Of a DNA stretch of 64,000 nucleotides, positions 10,571 to 22,560 are shown in pieces (positions within the stretch are counted from its first letter, which is position 1; each line of letters opens with the position of its first letter). Where the stretch lies: NCBI GenBank assembly GCA_963576565.1, contig OY755038.1, forward strand, positions 140,732,206 through 140,796,205, in the 5' to 3' direction. Under the pieces are notes generated by a model that did not search any database, was not told where the DNA came from, and worked only from the letters and a program-made list of their open reading frames with translations. Both the position numbers and the translations under genes were made by a program. The DNA comes from Aspidapion aeneum. Taxonomy: Eukaryota > Arthropoda > Insecta > Coleoptera > Brentidae.

Positions 10571-11309
10571 GCATTTTTTTTTGGACCTCGTAAGTAACTT
10601 TTTGTTATTTCGGAAAACATTTTCCAGATTGTTTTATAACACCTGCATGCCCCCATTCGGTTTTTTATAGTTAACTTTACATATTTAGACAGAGTTTAAT
10701 GAAATTATAACGATGCTAATATTTACGAAAACATGATTGCCAACTCTCTCAATTTTGTATGTAGGTGTGCCGGCCCAGCAAACCCCATACATTTTCTAAA
10801 AACATTTTTTTTTATTTTAAGGTTAAAATCTGCATGCGTACGTATGATGGACTAAAAATCACGTCATGTAATAATTCTCGCCCTAAACAAATGTTTTAGA
10901 TTGTCCGCCTCTTGAAGACTGCGACGACTTGCGCCTGTAGTTATTTATCAAAGTTACCTTTGGCAACGCTGAAACGCTTTCGACTGGAATCGGGCATATT
11001 GCGGTCTCTTATTAATATATGCTATATTCTATCTGTTTTTACCCTCTTATGGAAATTAGGCCCCCTAGATGTGGACTTGTTCACGCGGTATCTTGATTGG
11101 TGTTCTCTTGCAAACAAAAAACGATTAGTTTTTCTGTAAAACTAAGTTATTGGCAGAAGTTATAAGCCAAAAATTGTGAAAAAACAGTAAAAACGCGGCC
11201 ATTTATTTATTTATGACATCACGCAGACCCTTCAACTCAAATTTGAGGTAAACACCCGATGACTTAAAATTGTGTGATCTATTATTACCAATCGATCTAG
11301 GGAAATTTT
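10571..11309. other. Non-coding stretch
   Basis: Mixed-composition sequence. A 75-codon open frame at 10912-11139 shows no recognisable domain, and its lack of any homologous motif makes it an unlikely gene. Nothing else seen. Confidence 0.4.
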
Positions 11310-11690
11310 AAAAATTCGTGCTTTTCCGAAAGCTGGCGAAATAAAGACCAAGAATATCAACCGAAGAAAATGGTCAACAGCTATACTAACTGAAACTCCG
11401 GTTAAAGAAGAGTTGGAACGTGAAAAAAGTTAAAAAAAAGAAAAATCTGTAACCAAAAATGTCTTCAAGGAAAAGAAGCATAGAAAAACTACTCAGAAAA
11501 GGACACTGAAAGATGACAGCGATGATGAAGAGGAAACATTTTGTCTAGTCTGCATGGAAACATTCTCAAACAGCAAACCAAAATAAAAATGGGTACAATG
11601 TTTAACTTACAAGTTTTGGGCCCATGAAACATGTGCTGATGCAGGGTTTACTTATGTTTGCTAAAACCGTAATTCCGAATCAGACTAGAA
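11310..11690 (+). pseudogene. C-terminal tail of a pogo-like transposase
   Basis: One reading frame broken only by stops reads AFPKAGEIKTKNINRRKWST, AILTETPVKEELE, then a lysine-rich segment (FKEKKHRKTTQKR), an acidic stretch (DDSDDEEE) and a cysteine/histidine module CLVCMETFSNSK...WVQCLTYKFWAHETCA. The C-x2-C, W-x-x-C and W-A-H-x-x-C spacing is the PHD-like finger found at the C terminus of many insect pogo/jerky-type transposases. At least three in-frame stops are present, and the upstream DDE domain is absent. It is a dead fragment. Confidence 0.75.
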
Positions 11691-11981
11691 CAAGAATTAG
11701 GTTACTTTATATTGTTTGTTTTTTAAGAAATTTAAAGTTTAGTATTTTATTATTATCAATAACAATAATCTAAGAATTTCCTGTTATTTTATGTTTCATA
11801 TATATACAGTTCCTAATTATTCAACCATGCCCAACCTGCCCCATCGTATGGCCCAACTTACTCCGTGGGTGGGGTTAGTTGGGCCGCTTGCAAGGGTGCT
11901 AGAAAAAAGTGTTTTTTAGGTTTGAATGCATAGTTTTAAAAACCAATATTTGCCTTAAACATATTATAATTGTAAAACTGT
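11691..11981. other. Non-coding stretch with a GGGCCAACTTA-type repeat fragment
   Basis: Contains TGGCCCAACTTACTCC and GGGGTTAGTTGGGCC near 11850-11886, one end of a low-complexity MITE family. Related termini (CCCGCTCTCCCCTA, CCCCACTCTCCCCTAT) occur near 12118 and 14464. Confidence 0.4.
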
Positions 11982-12095
11982 AAGTAATATAGCAATGCTT
12001 TTATTTACAACAAAAATCAGGTTTACCAAATATTTGTTAATAATAAAATCGGTTTTTTTTTTCAGTGTAATATAGCAATGCTTTTATTTGCATTT
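11982..12095. repeat. 60-bp insert flanked by a 22-bp direct repeat
   Basis: TAATATAGCAATGCTTTTAT occurs on both sides (from about 11986 and about 12069) of a segment that starts ACAACAAAAATCAGG and ends TTTTTTCAGTG. The same inner segment occurs again at 12603-12668 without the flanking repeat. Confidence 0.65.
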
Positions 12096-13968
12096 ATGTA
12101 AAAAGTGGCTTAACTAGCCCCGCTCTCCCCTACAAAATATCAACCGAAACATCACGATCTCGCGCGACAAGGCCCGAGCCGAGACTGGTGTTCTGTGGAC
12201 GAGACGGTACTAAGTTATATTGCTCGATAATATCGCTTGTTATTAATAACCAAATTTGTTTGAACTTTACGAAGTAATTAATAGAAACCAATTCAGACCG
12301 TTATAATAACAAAATCACGCCATAACATTATACAAAAAAATGTTTGTTGTAATAAACACAAATAAATATTTGCCAATATTATGAGTATATTGATATTTAG
12401 GAAATTTTAAGTATTAATAACAAAGACGTTCTGTTACCTTAAAAGAAAGAGTGTTTTGGTTATGGTTAATATAAGGCAATTAATATTTACAAAAACATCA
12501 AATTATTAAAGAAACAAATGATATATTATTTATAACTAAACACTTTAAAAAAGGTTTGTTACCAATAATTAATGATATTTGCTTTTAATATTTTTTAATG
12601 AGCACAACAAAAATCAGGTTTACCAAATATTTGTTAATAATAAAATCGTTTTTTTTTTCAGTGTAATACGACCAATACGTAAGAGACAACTTAAAATCCT
12701 ACTTTAAACTAAATTGCCCGAATGTTTCTATTCCTTATATCTCGAAAACGTATAAAATACATTTTCAAGATATCTTTATAAGATTTCTTAAAGGTTATTA
12801 AAGGCCTAGTTAAAACTTATATTTCAAGTTGCGCTGCGGTGTTCTGCAATGAATGCACAACGCATACCACGATTGTTAATAAAAGTTTTAATCAGAGTAT
12901 TTTCGCACCTTTTGGGGCAAATTCAAATAGTAAGAATTTGAATCACTTCTTAAGCTAAGCGTACATATAATGTAGACAGAAAGGCGTTGGCCAGCCTTAA
13001 TAGAATCCACAATATTTTTTTGTCTCATTTTTATTACTTAACCCATAATGCATAAGTAGCATTTTTTAAATATTTTTTTATTTAAGAGATTGCGAAGACA
13101 TATTTCCATTAATTGCATATACTGCATTATAGCGCATTTCTCATCTATTATTTTCCTAATAGGCGCTCCATATGATTTTCGTGAAAGCGGGATATGATTT
13201 AGTTTCTATTATTGCTAATGAGATTTTAAAGGCTGCGCATTTTCGATTTTTGAAAGACATTGTAAGAATGAGAAAGACAGAACAAGGAGGCATCGCGTGA
13301 TACGTTCGCCTATCGTGTTGGTCGTGTCACTTGCAGAGAAAGGTGCTTTTCCAGAAAACAGTAAATGTTTTGTAGAATATTTACAATAAATAAAGTAAAT
13401 TACTGCTTTTTTAGGTTGAATTTGGACGCAAAATATAAAATAATTTAATTTTAATTGATACCAAAAAAAACGCATTTTGGTTTTTGGTATGTGTGTGCAA
13501 TAAGCGTGTAAGTGGTAAAACAATGTTGATTTTTGCCTATCCTGCTTTGTTTAGCATAGCACGCCACTGTAAGCTCCACATATAGTACCGCCCAAAAGAA
13601 GATGAGCAACTACAAAACTGTATATAAATCAGATCATGTAATTGGACATATATAATTAAGTGCTTGATATATTTAACTTGTCATGATCACTAGGAGAGGT
13701 GTAACATTGTAGATACCCTACGGATTGAATGGTTATAACTCTCTTAACAAAAATATGATCTCTTAAAGATTTTATAGACAGAGAGATAGTGTATAAGGAA
13801 GAATATGTGAAAGTTTGAAAAGGTACCTAACTACATTTCCTGAGCAAGTTAATAAAACAGCAAACCTCCATGCAAAGTAATGTTACCTGCCTTGAGGCAA
13901 AGTAGTCAGGTTAAGGTACTACTTTGCCCTACAAAGCATTCTCAAAAATACCAATCTATGGGCACCTA
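12096..13968. other. Non-coding region with MITE fragments
   Basis: Holds a second copy of the ACAACAAAAATCAGG...TTTTTCAGTGTAATA segment (12603-12668) and scattered TTTGTTAATAA-type pieces from 12300. A 102-codon minus-strand frame at 13215-13523 has no recognisable domain. No gene supported. Confidence 0.4.
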
Positions 13969-14170
13969 AGCTCACACTAGGTACTATAATAGTGTACGTG
14001 TGAGCTAATATACTACTTATCTAAAAAATTTGTACACCTGCTATAAAAAAACCCATGATAGGTGTACAATTTTTTTTGAAAAGCAGTAACTAAAAACTGA
14101 AATATATTTTATTTAACTCCAGACTCAATTACCTTTCGTTTGATACCACACAAGCCATGTTTTAACTTAA
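13969..14170. repeat. Hairpin repeat of the AGCTCACAC family
   Basis: AGCTCACACTAGGTACTATA pairs with TAGTGTACGTGTGAGCT (13969-14006) as a near-perfect hairpin. It is followed by a second hairpin (AATTTGTACACCT ... AGGTGTACAATT, 14025-14080) and a segment CTCCAGACTCAATTACCTTT. The first hairpin and the last segment recur at 23983-24250. Confidence 0.6.
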
Positions 14171-14805
14171 ACTTTTAGTTTCTCTATCTCTATTAGTTCC
14201 CTGTAGGAGAGAATCTTCGTCACTACGTATGTTAACAAAATAGAAATAATAAAGCAATTTAAGTAAAAAATCGTCGTAACCTTAAATCTAAGCACCAAAA
14301 ATGTGAAAAAATACGATATCTTTTTACAAAGAAAAAATTACCACAAATGGGTTCTGGATAAAGAACACTAAAAATCGTTTCTTTTATTGTTGCACAACTT
14401 GCTGTGATCACAGGCATGAGCATAAAATCCAAATAAACACTTTGCCCTGAAGGCCGCTATGCCCCACTCTCCCCTATATTGATTTTTTTAAACGGAGTCT
14501 GTATGTTGCCTAATGAACAAAATTAGATATTAATTGTCAAAATTAGGTGGGTAGCTTTAATGGCGCACCTAGGAAAATATCTACAAATTTCTTAGGTTTG
14601 GGGGGGGGGGAGGAAAACGTAATTCACAGTTATATCATTTTAGAACAGCCCCTTAAAAACTTCTTAATGAGGATTTCGTTAAGAGGGTGGTGATCGGTGT
14701 CATTCTATTTGACATTGTCAAATTGACAGTTTTGTCATCGTAGGCTGTAGTCTTGTCACTATTAATAGGCCGAGAGCTCGCAGTCATATTTATTAAAATA
14801 ATATA
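14171..14805. other. Non-coding stretch
   Basis: No gene seen. Contains a G-run (14600-14612) next to CGCACCTAGG, a likely decayed copy of the GGCGCACTTAGG-type MITE described at 15173-15350. Confidence 0.4.
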
Positions 14806-15172
14806 CAGGGTCGCTGTTAAGTATGGAAACAGTGGATTATTTCTTAAATTATTATATAGAAAAAAGTTTAATACGAAAGTTTTAGGGTTTTAAAATGTCT
14901 ACTAAGCAGTAGTCATTTTATTTTTACAGAGTAGGGCATAAAGTTGTAACACAACGTAATTTATTTTTTTTGGATGGAACATTTTGTATATTATTTGACA
15001 TTATAATTATTTCTTTAATCTCAAGCAAAATTCGTCAAAACCTACTGTACTTAAGTTTAACATTTTCTGAATTGTTGAGTTTTAAAATAATGTGTTCGCA
15101 TAAGAAATTTGTGGTCTTATTAACAACTCTATAACAACAATGAATATTAATTAATCAATTTCTTATGTAACT

Positions 15173-15350
15173 GCATTGGCGCACTTAGGGGGGCTTGGGG
15201 GTCCGCCCCCTCGCACAAGCCTAAGATTTTTTTAGATATTTTCTACATATTTTATGAATAAAGACAAAAATAGCACGAAATACGACATTATAAGGACTTC
15301 GACCCCCAAGAGGTTTCGGGACCCCAAGACATATTCATGGGTACCCACTG
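15173..15350. mobile_element. hAT-like MITE fragment
   Basis: Runs from CATTGGCGCACTTAGGGGG to GGGTACCCACTG and shares TTAGATATTTTCTACATATT with the element at 4462-4644. GC-rich, with runs of G and C near both ends. It is nested in the long-TIR transposon. Confidence 0.6.
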
Positions 15351-15458
15351 GTAACTCCATTCATTTTAAAACCTAATAACTCGAAACTATTTAATTTAGG
15401 TACACTATGTATCAACAAACTTTGTTTAAATTTGAAGGTATAATTAAAATAACAAACT

Positions 15459-15490
15459 ATCAAATCAAATCAAATCAAATTTTATTTTCA
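15459..15490 (-). repeat. LINE 3' tail, (TTTGA)n
   Basis: CAAATCAAATCAAATCAAAT followed by TTTATTTTC on the plus strand. On the minus strand this is an AAATAAAA-type signal followed by TTTGA units, the usual 3' end of several insect LINEs. A matching plus-strand end lies at 23282-23330. The LINE body is not recognisable here. Confidence 0.55.
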
Positions 15491-16370
15491 AAATCACAAA
15501 TTACAAATTCTAGTATAACTAATTGGTGGTATCAGGAGACACACTGGAACTAAAATCTGTGTGTGTGCTCCTGCTACCACCAAAGTACTGGTATTTTTTT
15601 AGACAACAATAATAATAATTGTATATTAATCTTTAAAAAATAATTTAAAAAAGTAATAATTAAGCCCCAGCTTAACTTCACAACGATAAGTTAGGTTAAT
15701 GTAACCGTACGTTTGCACAGAAAAATAAATTAACCCTTACTACTCTTAGTAAATTGATATATCTTAAATGTAGTTTATTAATTATTCTTGGCAACAGGTG
15801 ATATTATGATCCAAAATCTATGTATGTAGCTTACTTCTGATTTTAATGTTTGTCTTTTGTTTCATAATGTTTATTTAACAATTGGTATGATCGCTTAAAG
15901 ATTTTCAGCCTGTCTGGTGTTTATATTATGAGCTAGACTCGAATTTCTCGTTTGTTTTTGTAGCCTCACGAAATAAAGTGTCACTAGAAAATTTCCTATG
16001 TTTTTTAATATTACTTTTAGTATATGTTTTTGTGTGAAAATAACCGGGTCCAGGACAGATGTTCCTTTTAAAAAAATATAAGTTGTTGTGTTAGGGCCAA
16101 CCATGTAGAAATAAAATGATTACTGCTTAGTAGACAATTTAGGACCCTACTTCGTCTTTTGTATTATACTTTTTTTGAGATCTTGTATGTATAGTTTAAG
16201 AAATAATCGACTGTTTCCATACTTATCAGTATATTTTTACCTTCCTAGCCTACGCAGCCATGGCTAGAGGAGGTATTATTTTCGACCAATTTTTTTTTTG
16301 AGATAACGCCAAAAATGTTTTATTTGGGTGTATGGTAGGTGGTAGACGCTTTTTACTCATTGGGCGTCGA

Positions 16371-16388
16371 CCGGTTCGGTTCGGTTCG
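16371..16388. repeat. (CGGTT)n microsatellite
   Basis: CCGGTTCGGTTCGGTTCG, three to four perfect units, in the sequence preceding the LINE at 16480. Confidence 0.7.
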
Positions 16389-16479
16389 AGATACCACCAT
16401 GCCAGAACTAAGTAGCGCTAAGTGGTATCACCACGTTCCGCTACTGCGCTGGCAGTCCGGTTCCAACAATGAGTAACAG

Positions 16480-19327
16480 AACATGATGGCGCCTCCAGGA
16501 TCAAAATATTCCGGAGGTAAAATACCCGACCACTCGGATCTCCGGGCGTCGGCTGATCCTGGGGGTCCTTCATGCAAAGACCAAAAACTCAACTCAGAAT
16601 TGATTTTAGCAATACAAGAGGATTAAGTACCAACATGAATTCAGTTCACCAACATCTTGAAGAACAAAGACCTGACATTCTTGTTCTCACTGAAACTAAA
16701 ATCAGTTCTGCAACACCTATTATGAACTATCTTTATCCCGGCTATGACCTACACCACCGATTTCGACATAATTTTGGGATCTGTGTGTACATTAACCTTT
16801 CATGTCATCGAGAGGAGAAGCTAGAACCAGTGAACCTCGATATCATATGGCTAAAATTCACCTCAAAGTCATCGACCAAGTTCATCTGCTGCCTCTACCG
16901 ACCGCCAAGTAACACCGGGTACCAACACTTTTTTGCGACATTATCCGAAAACTGTGATAGTATACAGTCTAACTATCCACATGCGGAAATTGGTTTTTTA
17001 GGCGATTTCAACGTCCACAATATACCCTGGCTAAAACACCACAACAAAACAGATAATGAAGGCAGGGAAGCAGAAGCATTTGCCATAAGTTGTGGTCTAA
17101 CGCAGCTTGTCGATGAACCTACCCGTATCTCAGAAAGGGGTCAATTTGCAGCGCTTTTAGACTTGTTCCTAACTACAAATCCTGACTCGTACACAATTCA
17201 AGTAGATCCCTCACTTGGTTCATCCGATCATAAACTTATAAGAACAAAGTGCGAAATGCTCATACCACCAAGCCAACAATCACTTCATCGTAAAATGTGG
17301 CACTATAAATCGGAAAAATGGAATGACCTTAAACAGTTTTACCTGGATTTTCCATGGCAAGAGGTTTGCTTTAAAACAGCTGATCCCACTATTTGCTGTA
17401 ATGAAATAACGAAAGTAATCTTATCTGGAATGGATGCATATATCCCACATACAATAAAACGCAGAGCTAATGCAAAATCTTGGTTCAACAGCCAGTGTCA
17501 AATGGCTGTACAGAAAAAACACAGAGCATATAACCTTTGGAAATGACAACAAACCGCTCAAAACTACACAGAATTTATAGAAGCCAGAAATAGTTGCAAA
17601 ATTGCTATTGACGCCGCCAAAGAAACATACAATCAAAGAATTGTAGTTCTAGGTCCTTTTGGTCTCCTGCAAAAGCTGTTGGATCAAACTTCACCAAGTC
17701 ATCCATACCACCACTTACAGATAACAATACTCACCTAGCCACAACACCAGAAGAAAAAGCCAATATTCTGGCCAAAGTCTTTTCCTCCAACTCAAACCTA
17801 ACAGTGCCAAATGGAAAAACTCATTCATTGAAAGGGTTTCCCACAGTATGCCAGGGGTACACTTTTGTCACAGAGAAATACGAAAATCCCTTAAAAAGTT
17901 GGATACAAACAAAGCAATGGGTCCAGATGGCATTCCCGCGATAGTACTCAAAAATTGTGCTAGCGAACTCACCACAACTTTCGCAAAATTATTCAATTTA
18001 TCTTATAGGCAAGGAGTATATCCATCATCATGGAAGTCTGCCGCAGTACAACCCATTCCAAAGAAAGGAAAGAGGACAGATCCGTTAAACTATAGACCAA
18101 TTGCTCTACTTCCGGTGATATCAGAAGTAATGGAAAGAGTTGTGAACAATCACCTAACCAAGTACTTGGAAAAGTACAAAATTATCAACGACAAATATAA
18201 AATATAGGTCAACTGGCGATTTACTTACATACGTCACTCACTTATGGCAAAAAGCGATTGAGTTGCGGGGTGAAACAAGAACAATTGCCTTAGATATATC
18301 TAAACCATTCGATAAAGTCTGGCATGAAAATCTGCTCAACAAGCTCAAAGCAATGGGATTGTCGCCGAAACTTTGCACTTGGTTTGAAAGTTACCTTTAT
18401 TTATGTTGCACTGGATGGCCGGAACTCTTGCCAAATAAATGCTGGAGTGCCACAGGGAGCAATCCTTTCGCTAACACTTTTTCTGATTTACATAAATGAC
18501 CTCATAGATAAAACAGTAAATCCACTTTATTGCTTTGCAGATGATGGCAATATAGTCTCCTCAGTCATACCAACCACATGTCTCTCCGCACGTGAATTCC
18601 ATTACCTTAGACTAACTCAAATATTGCGCAGAAAATCCAAGGAGCCCTGTTTTCAAAAAAGACCATTACCGGTGAGCCAAACATCATGCTATCTGCAAGT
18701 GCTGTCACATTGCAGAGCCAGTTGAACATCTTAGGAGTCACTGCAGAGACCAACATGTCTTGGCACAGTCACGTGGCAGATATAGCTAAAAGGGCGTCCC
18801 AAAAGCTTGGGGTGCTATTTCGTACAAGACATCTGTATACACCAAGCCAACTGCTAACACTCTACAAAGCTCATATTCGACCAACTATGGAGTACTGCTC
18901 ACATATATGGAGTGCGGCATCCAAACATACCTTAATGCTTTTGAACACCGTGCAAAAACGAGCTATCAAGCTGATCAATGGCCCCACACTTACCCATAGC
19001 TTGGATAGTCTCGAACATCGAAGAACTGTGGGCGATCTATCTCTCTTCTACAGGTATTATCACGGAAAATGCTCTGAAGAGTTGACACGTATGATCCCCC
19101 CGGGAGTAGCAGCTACTAGGCGAACACGTCAAACAGACGGTAACCATCAATTTATTGTTGAAATAGAGGCACCAAGAACCTCATTATATCAGAATTCATA
19201 TCTCTGGAGAACAGCATCGCTGTGGAATAAACTCCCTGTGACAGTTTTCCCTGCAGGTTACAACCTGAACCATTTCAAAACCAACACACACCAACATTTC
19301 CGCGCACTTGCCGCTTCTCGAGCGTGA
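16480..19327 (+). pseudogene. LINE of the CR1/Jockey group, decayed endonuclease-RT polyprotein
   Basis: A plus-strand element in several frames. 16572-17546 is an APE endonuclease opening with DFSNTRGLSTNMNSV, with VLTETKISS, LYRPPSN, FLGDFNVH and LGSSDHKLI. A stop and two frameshifts follow. 17848-18207 carries early RT blocks (DTNKAMGPDGIPAIVLKN, QPIPKKGKRTDPLNYRPIAL). A short deletion removes the segment before STGDLLTYV. 18263-18499 has LDISKPFDKVWHENL and 18324-18725 has INAGVPQGAILSL and the catalytic FADD. 18686-19327 is the C-terminal domain (HIRPTMEYCSHIW, WNKLPVTVFPAGYNL). At least five inactivating lesions. No ORF1 was seen. The clade within the group is uncertain. Confidence 0.85.
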
Positions 19328-21339
19328 TAGGGATCTCCTTGCGAGTGCGCATACCCGTAAAAAAAATCTTAGCAATATTGTCGTGATGTCTGTCTGTACG
19401 TGTGTCTGTCAGTAACACGGTAGCTCCTAAACCGCTAAACCGATTTTCATAAAATTTTCAGGTAAAATAGTGTTCGCCGCTGTAACGAGCTGGTTAGATT
19501 TTGACCAAAATTCATTAATTGCAAATTTTTTTTAAATGCTATTTTTTTTAACGGAGCATCGCATCAATATGCGGTTTTCGGAAAATAGTAGACTACATTT
19601 TGCTGGATAATTTCTATTATAACCAAAAACTTGTAAACATAACATAAAATGCGAGGCCTTGTCAGTCCCCCCCTCCCAAGACATATTCCTGGGTGCGCCA
19701 TTTTTATTATATTTAATGAGCAAACTCAAATAATAATTATGTTATGCTTAAAAAAAAAAATTCCTATATTAATTTTTTTATTTTACGGTGCGACCTCCTT
19801 AAATCGATCTTATGAGATACCGGACAAAGCCAAACTAATAATCTTAATAGTCAATGTAGAAAGTAGTAGTCCGAAAATGTATTTATACCTCAGAGTAAGA
19901 AACAAAAAAGAGTAGCGGTAACCTCGTTTTGGGCGGTCATTCATTCATTTGTTGGTAAACAATGCATGCGTTACGCTGTTGTCGCCTCCTGTATCTTCTT
20001 CAAATTGTATAAAAAATAAATTAGGTTCAACTTATGACCAGTTGCAAAATATATATATAGTGGTTTGGATTTGTTGACCTATTCAACCCACGCGATATTT
20101 TGTCCTACCCTTATTAGTTCGCGTCGCGTCGTTTTGTACTGTGAATTTTTGATTACATCATTCGAAAACATTTCATTACTAGAACAATTTATGAACGCTC
20201 CCTTTCCCCACGACTTTCACAAGACGTGGTAACAGCGGTATGACGTCATATTACGAATTTTGTGTTAGCAGGGCCGGGTTTGGTTTTGAGCTGTGAGGAC
20301 TACATTCCGATTGAAAGAGGGGTTCTCTATCTTATTGAGGACCCTAAAGAATTAATCATTGATCAACCAAGTCTAACCGATATTAAGGATATTTTATCTT
20401 ATTATTTAATACGCGGCTTATCTGTTTATAGAGTTTAAGCACTATTAATCATCGAAATAAAAATTTCAGTGAGCACTTAATGCTAGACATAATTATGTAG
20501 AAATATATTCAGGCTGACAATTTGAAAAGGTTTCACCCGGAATATTTTGAAAAGCAAAATAAAGTAATTTTTAAAAACATATAGGGCACATAATAAAAAA
20601 GGGAGTTATAAACACCAAACTCAAAAACACCGAACCGTACAACAGCCAACAGCACATTCCACAGAAAAAAAATGTTCGACCGTGCTATTTTAAGCTTTGT
20701 TACCATGTCGCTTCACCTCGCGTGTTGAACTTGCAGAAAAAATAAAGGGCAGTTTATATGTAGGGGCCATAATTAGAAGGGGGGAGGGGGGTGGTGGGTT
20801 TAGCCTTGCGATACACTTAGTGAAATTTTGATGTATTTTTATTAAAAATGCGTGAAGGAGGCGTTACGTAACTTGCCCGGGAACATTGTTCTTAACATTA
20901 AAAACTTTGTGACATTTTTAAGTAACCCTGTATGCTGACCCAAAAAGCAATAGCTTGAGAGGGCATTGATTGCGTTGAGAAAATTTTTGTTTTTCATTTT
21001 CTTAGATAATATTTCTTAATAAAGCAATGTTGTAACCTATATTGGATCTGATATATTTAAAAAATAGTTTTAGGGAATAGGACAATTTGCCGCTGAACCA
21101 TCTCTCCACCGATCCAACTTGCCGCCGACCCAATTCGCCGCCGCCGTGGTTTAGGTTTGCAATTTTCTTCATTTCTTATACTCTACAAATATTTTTTAAA
21201 AATCTAAAATTTAAAAAAAAAAAGTAGTTTTTCGAAAAACTTACAACATTGTGGAAAATGGTGGTATCTCTACAGGTTACGATTTGATTGCGATAATTTG
21301 ATTAGGGGTAGGTTTATTACCAATTTTTATTTCCCAAAA
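19328..21339. other. Non-coding region with short repeat fragments
   Basis: 19378-19470 carries TGTCTGTCTGTACGTGTGTC followed by CCGCTAAACCGATTTT, a fragment type also seen near 57068 (TGTCTGTACGTCTGTC ... CCGATTTT) and in reverse sense near 24340. 19640-19700 is a MITE fragment duplicated at 22129-22190. 21085-21160 carries GACAATTTGCCGCTG and CCAATTCGCCGCCGCCG, related to the GC-rich repeat at 46610-46712. No gene supported. Confidence 0.45.
19640..19700. repeat. GGCGCACC-type MITE terminus, copy 1
   Basis: AACATAAAATGCGAGGCCTT through GACATATTCCTGGGTGCGCCA. It is nearly identical to 22129-22190 and ends like the GGCGCAC termini at 15173. Confidence 0.7.
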
Positions 21340-22128
21340 GGAAGCTTACTTACCAAAAAATAAGTTTTACGCGCAAAATGATGGACTTCCAGTGGGTTTG
21401 TCCCTTTCGCCAGTGGTAGCAAACATTTACATTAAGTGGTACGAGGACCATGCGATCAACACAGCAAGAGTTAAGCCAAGGTTATGGCTACGATACATGG
21501 ATGACACATTTATTATATGACCAGAAAATGATGAAGAACTACAGAATTTGGTACACCATCTGAACGGTATTCGACCAACAATCAAATTACCTTTTTTGGA
21601 TGTTCTTGTCAAACGAATAGACAGAAATATTCAAACCACTGTATATAGGAAACCTACTTACAACAAAATGGTTATACTGAGAAATTAATAAACTCAACGA
21701 TCTCTAAAATTAAAAACAAACCAAATGTAGCAAATTCTCAAAAAATAATTCGTTGGGTTCGATATGTTCAAGGGATTTCAAAAAATATATGACGAATAGC
21801 CAAACACTATAATATAAAAACAGTATTTTCATCCGGAAATACGATAACGAGTATGGTAACTAAAACAAAACCAGAAAGCACTCAAATATTAAGGAATGTA
21901 TTTACCAAATCCCGTGTGAGTGTGGTAAATCAGGCCATGTAGATGAAACAAGGCGCCCTCTTCAGGTTAGAGTAAATAAACAACTAAAAAGTACCCAATT
22001 AGGGGATATTCAAAAATCCGGTTTAGCGGATCACGCATGGTCAAATGATCAATGGTCTGAAGCTAAAGTTTTGCATAAGGAGTCACATTAGCGAACACGA
22101 AAGTGTATTGAAGCTGCATTTATAATGC

Positions 22129-22190
22129 ATAACATAAAATGCGAGGCCTTGTCAGTGCCCCCCTCCCAAGACATATTCCTGGGTGCGCCA
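22129..22190. repeat. GGCGCACC-type MITE terminus, copy 2, inside the Penelope element
   Basis: Almost identical to 19640-19700, with one base changed in the C-rich tract. It separates two copies of the same ~110-bp endonuclease segment. Confidence 0.7.
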
Positions 22191-22473
22191 TTTAGCGGAT
22201 CAGGCATGGTCAAATGATTACATGATTCAATGGTCTGAAGCTAAAGTTTTGCATAAGGAGTCACATTAGTGAACACGAAAGTTTATTGAAGCTGCGTTTA
22301 TAATGCAGAATAAATAAGTTTTCAGTCAACCAAGCACATACATACCAAACATATGAAAACTCAACCTTAAGGAAAACAAGCGTCTTAGAATGAAAAAAAG
22401 GGGCGGGCAGTCACACCCGACTGCACAACAAGTAGTATAAGTAGTAGCCTTTAGACTGGATTGTTTAGTTTAC

Positions 22474-22515
22474 TCTTGAAAACGGTTAGAGATATTTACT
22501 AACCGAAACGTCGTG
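22474..22515 (+). ncRNA. Degenerate hammerhead-like motif of the Penelope element
   Basis: A 7-bp stem CGGTTAG/CTAACCG with a 9-nt loop is followed directly by AAAC and GTC. This matches stem II, the GAAAC core and the cleavage triplet of Penelope-type hammerheads. The 5' core that should read CUGAUGA is CTTGAAAA, so catalysis is not expected. Confidence 0.45.
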
Positions 22516-22560
22516 TTTAAAATAAATAAAGACAATAGAAATCCGAAGTTTTATTTCTAC

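Larger units (their letters stand above)
14806..16232. mobile_element. Long-TIR DNA transposon, non-autonomous, with nested repeats
   Basis: The left end CAGGGTCGCTGTTAAGTATG follows TA (14804-14805). The reverse complement of the right end contains CTGATAAGTATGGAAACAGT, and the match continues through TTATTTCTTAAA and GTCTACTAAGCAGTA to AACACAAC and GGAACAT, so the inverted arms are at least 200 bp. The right terminus has lost a few terminal bases. The interior holds no transposase but contains a hAT-like fragment (15173-15350) and a LINE 3' tail (15459-15490). Its start resembles the mariner-type CAGGGT termini elsewhere in the window. Confidence 0.7.
21340..22560 (+). pseudogene. Penelope-like element: RT and GIY-YIG endonuclease remnants
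   Basis: Frames show NDGLPVGLSLSPVVANIYIK, RYMDDTFII, KLPFLDVLVKRID and TVYRKPTYNKM, which are late RT blocks of Penelope-like elements (PLEs). After a decayed linker, IPCECGKS, ETRRPLQVRVNKQLKST and KSGLADHAW match the GIY-YIG endonuclease found at the PLE C terminus. Stops and frameshifts are numerous. The endonuclease segment is duplicated (22022-22128 and 22191-22307) around a MITE fragment. The 3' end at 22460-22515 includes a CGGTTAG...CTAACCG stem followed by AAACGTC, the usual PLE terminal signature. Confidence 0.8.
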
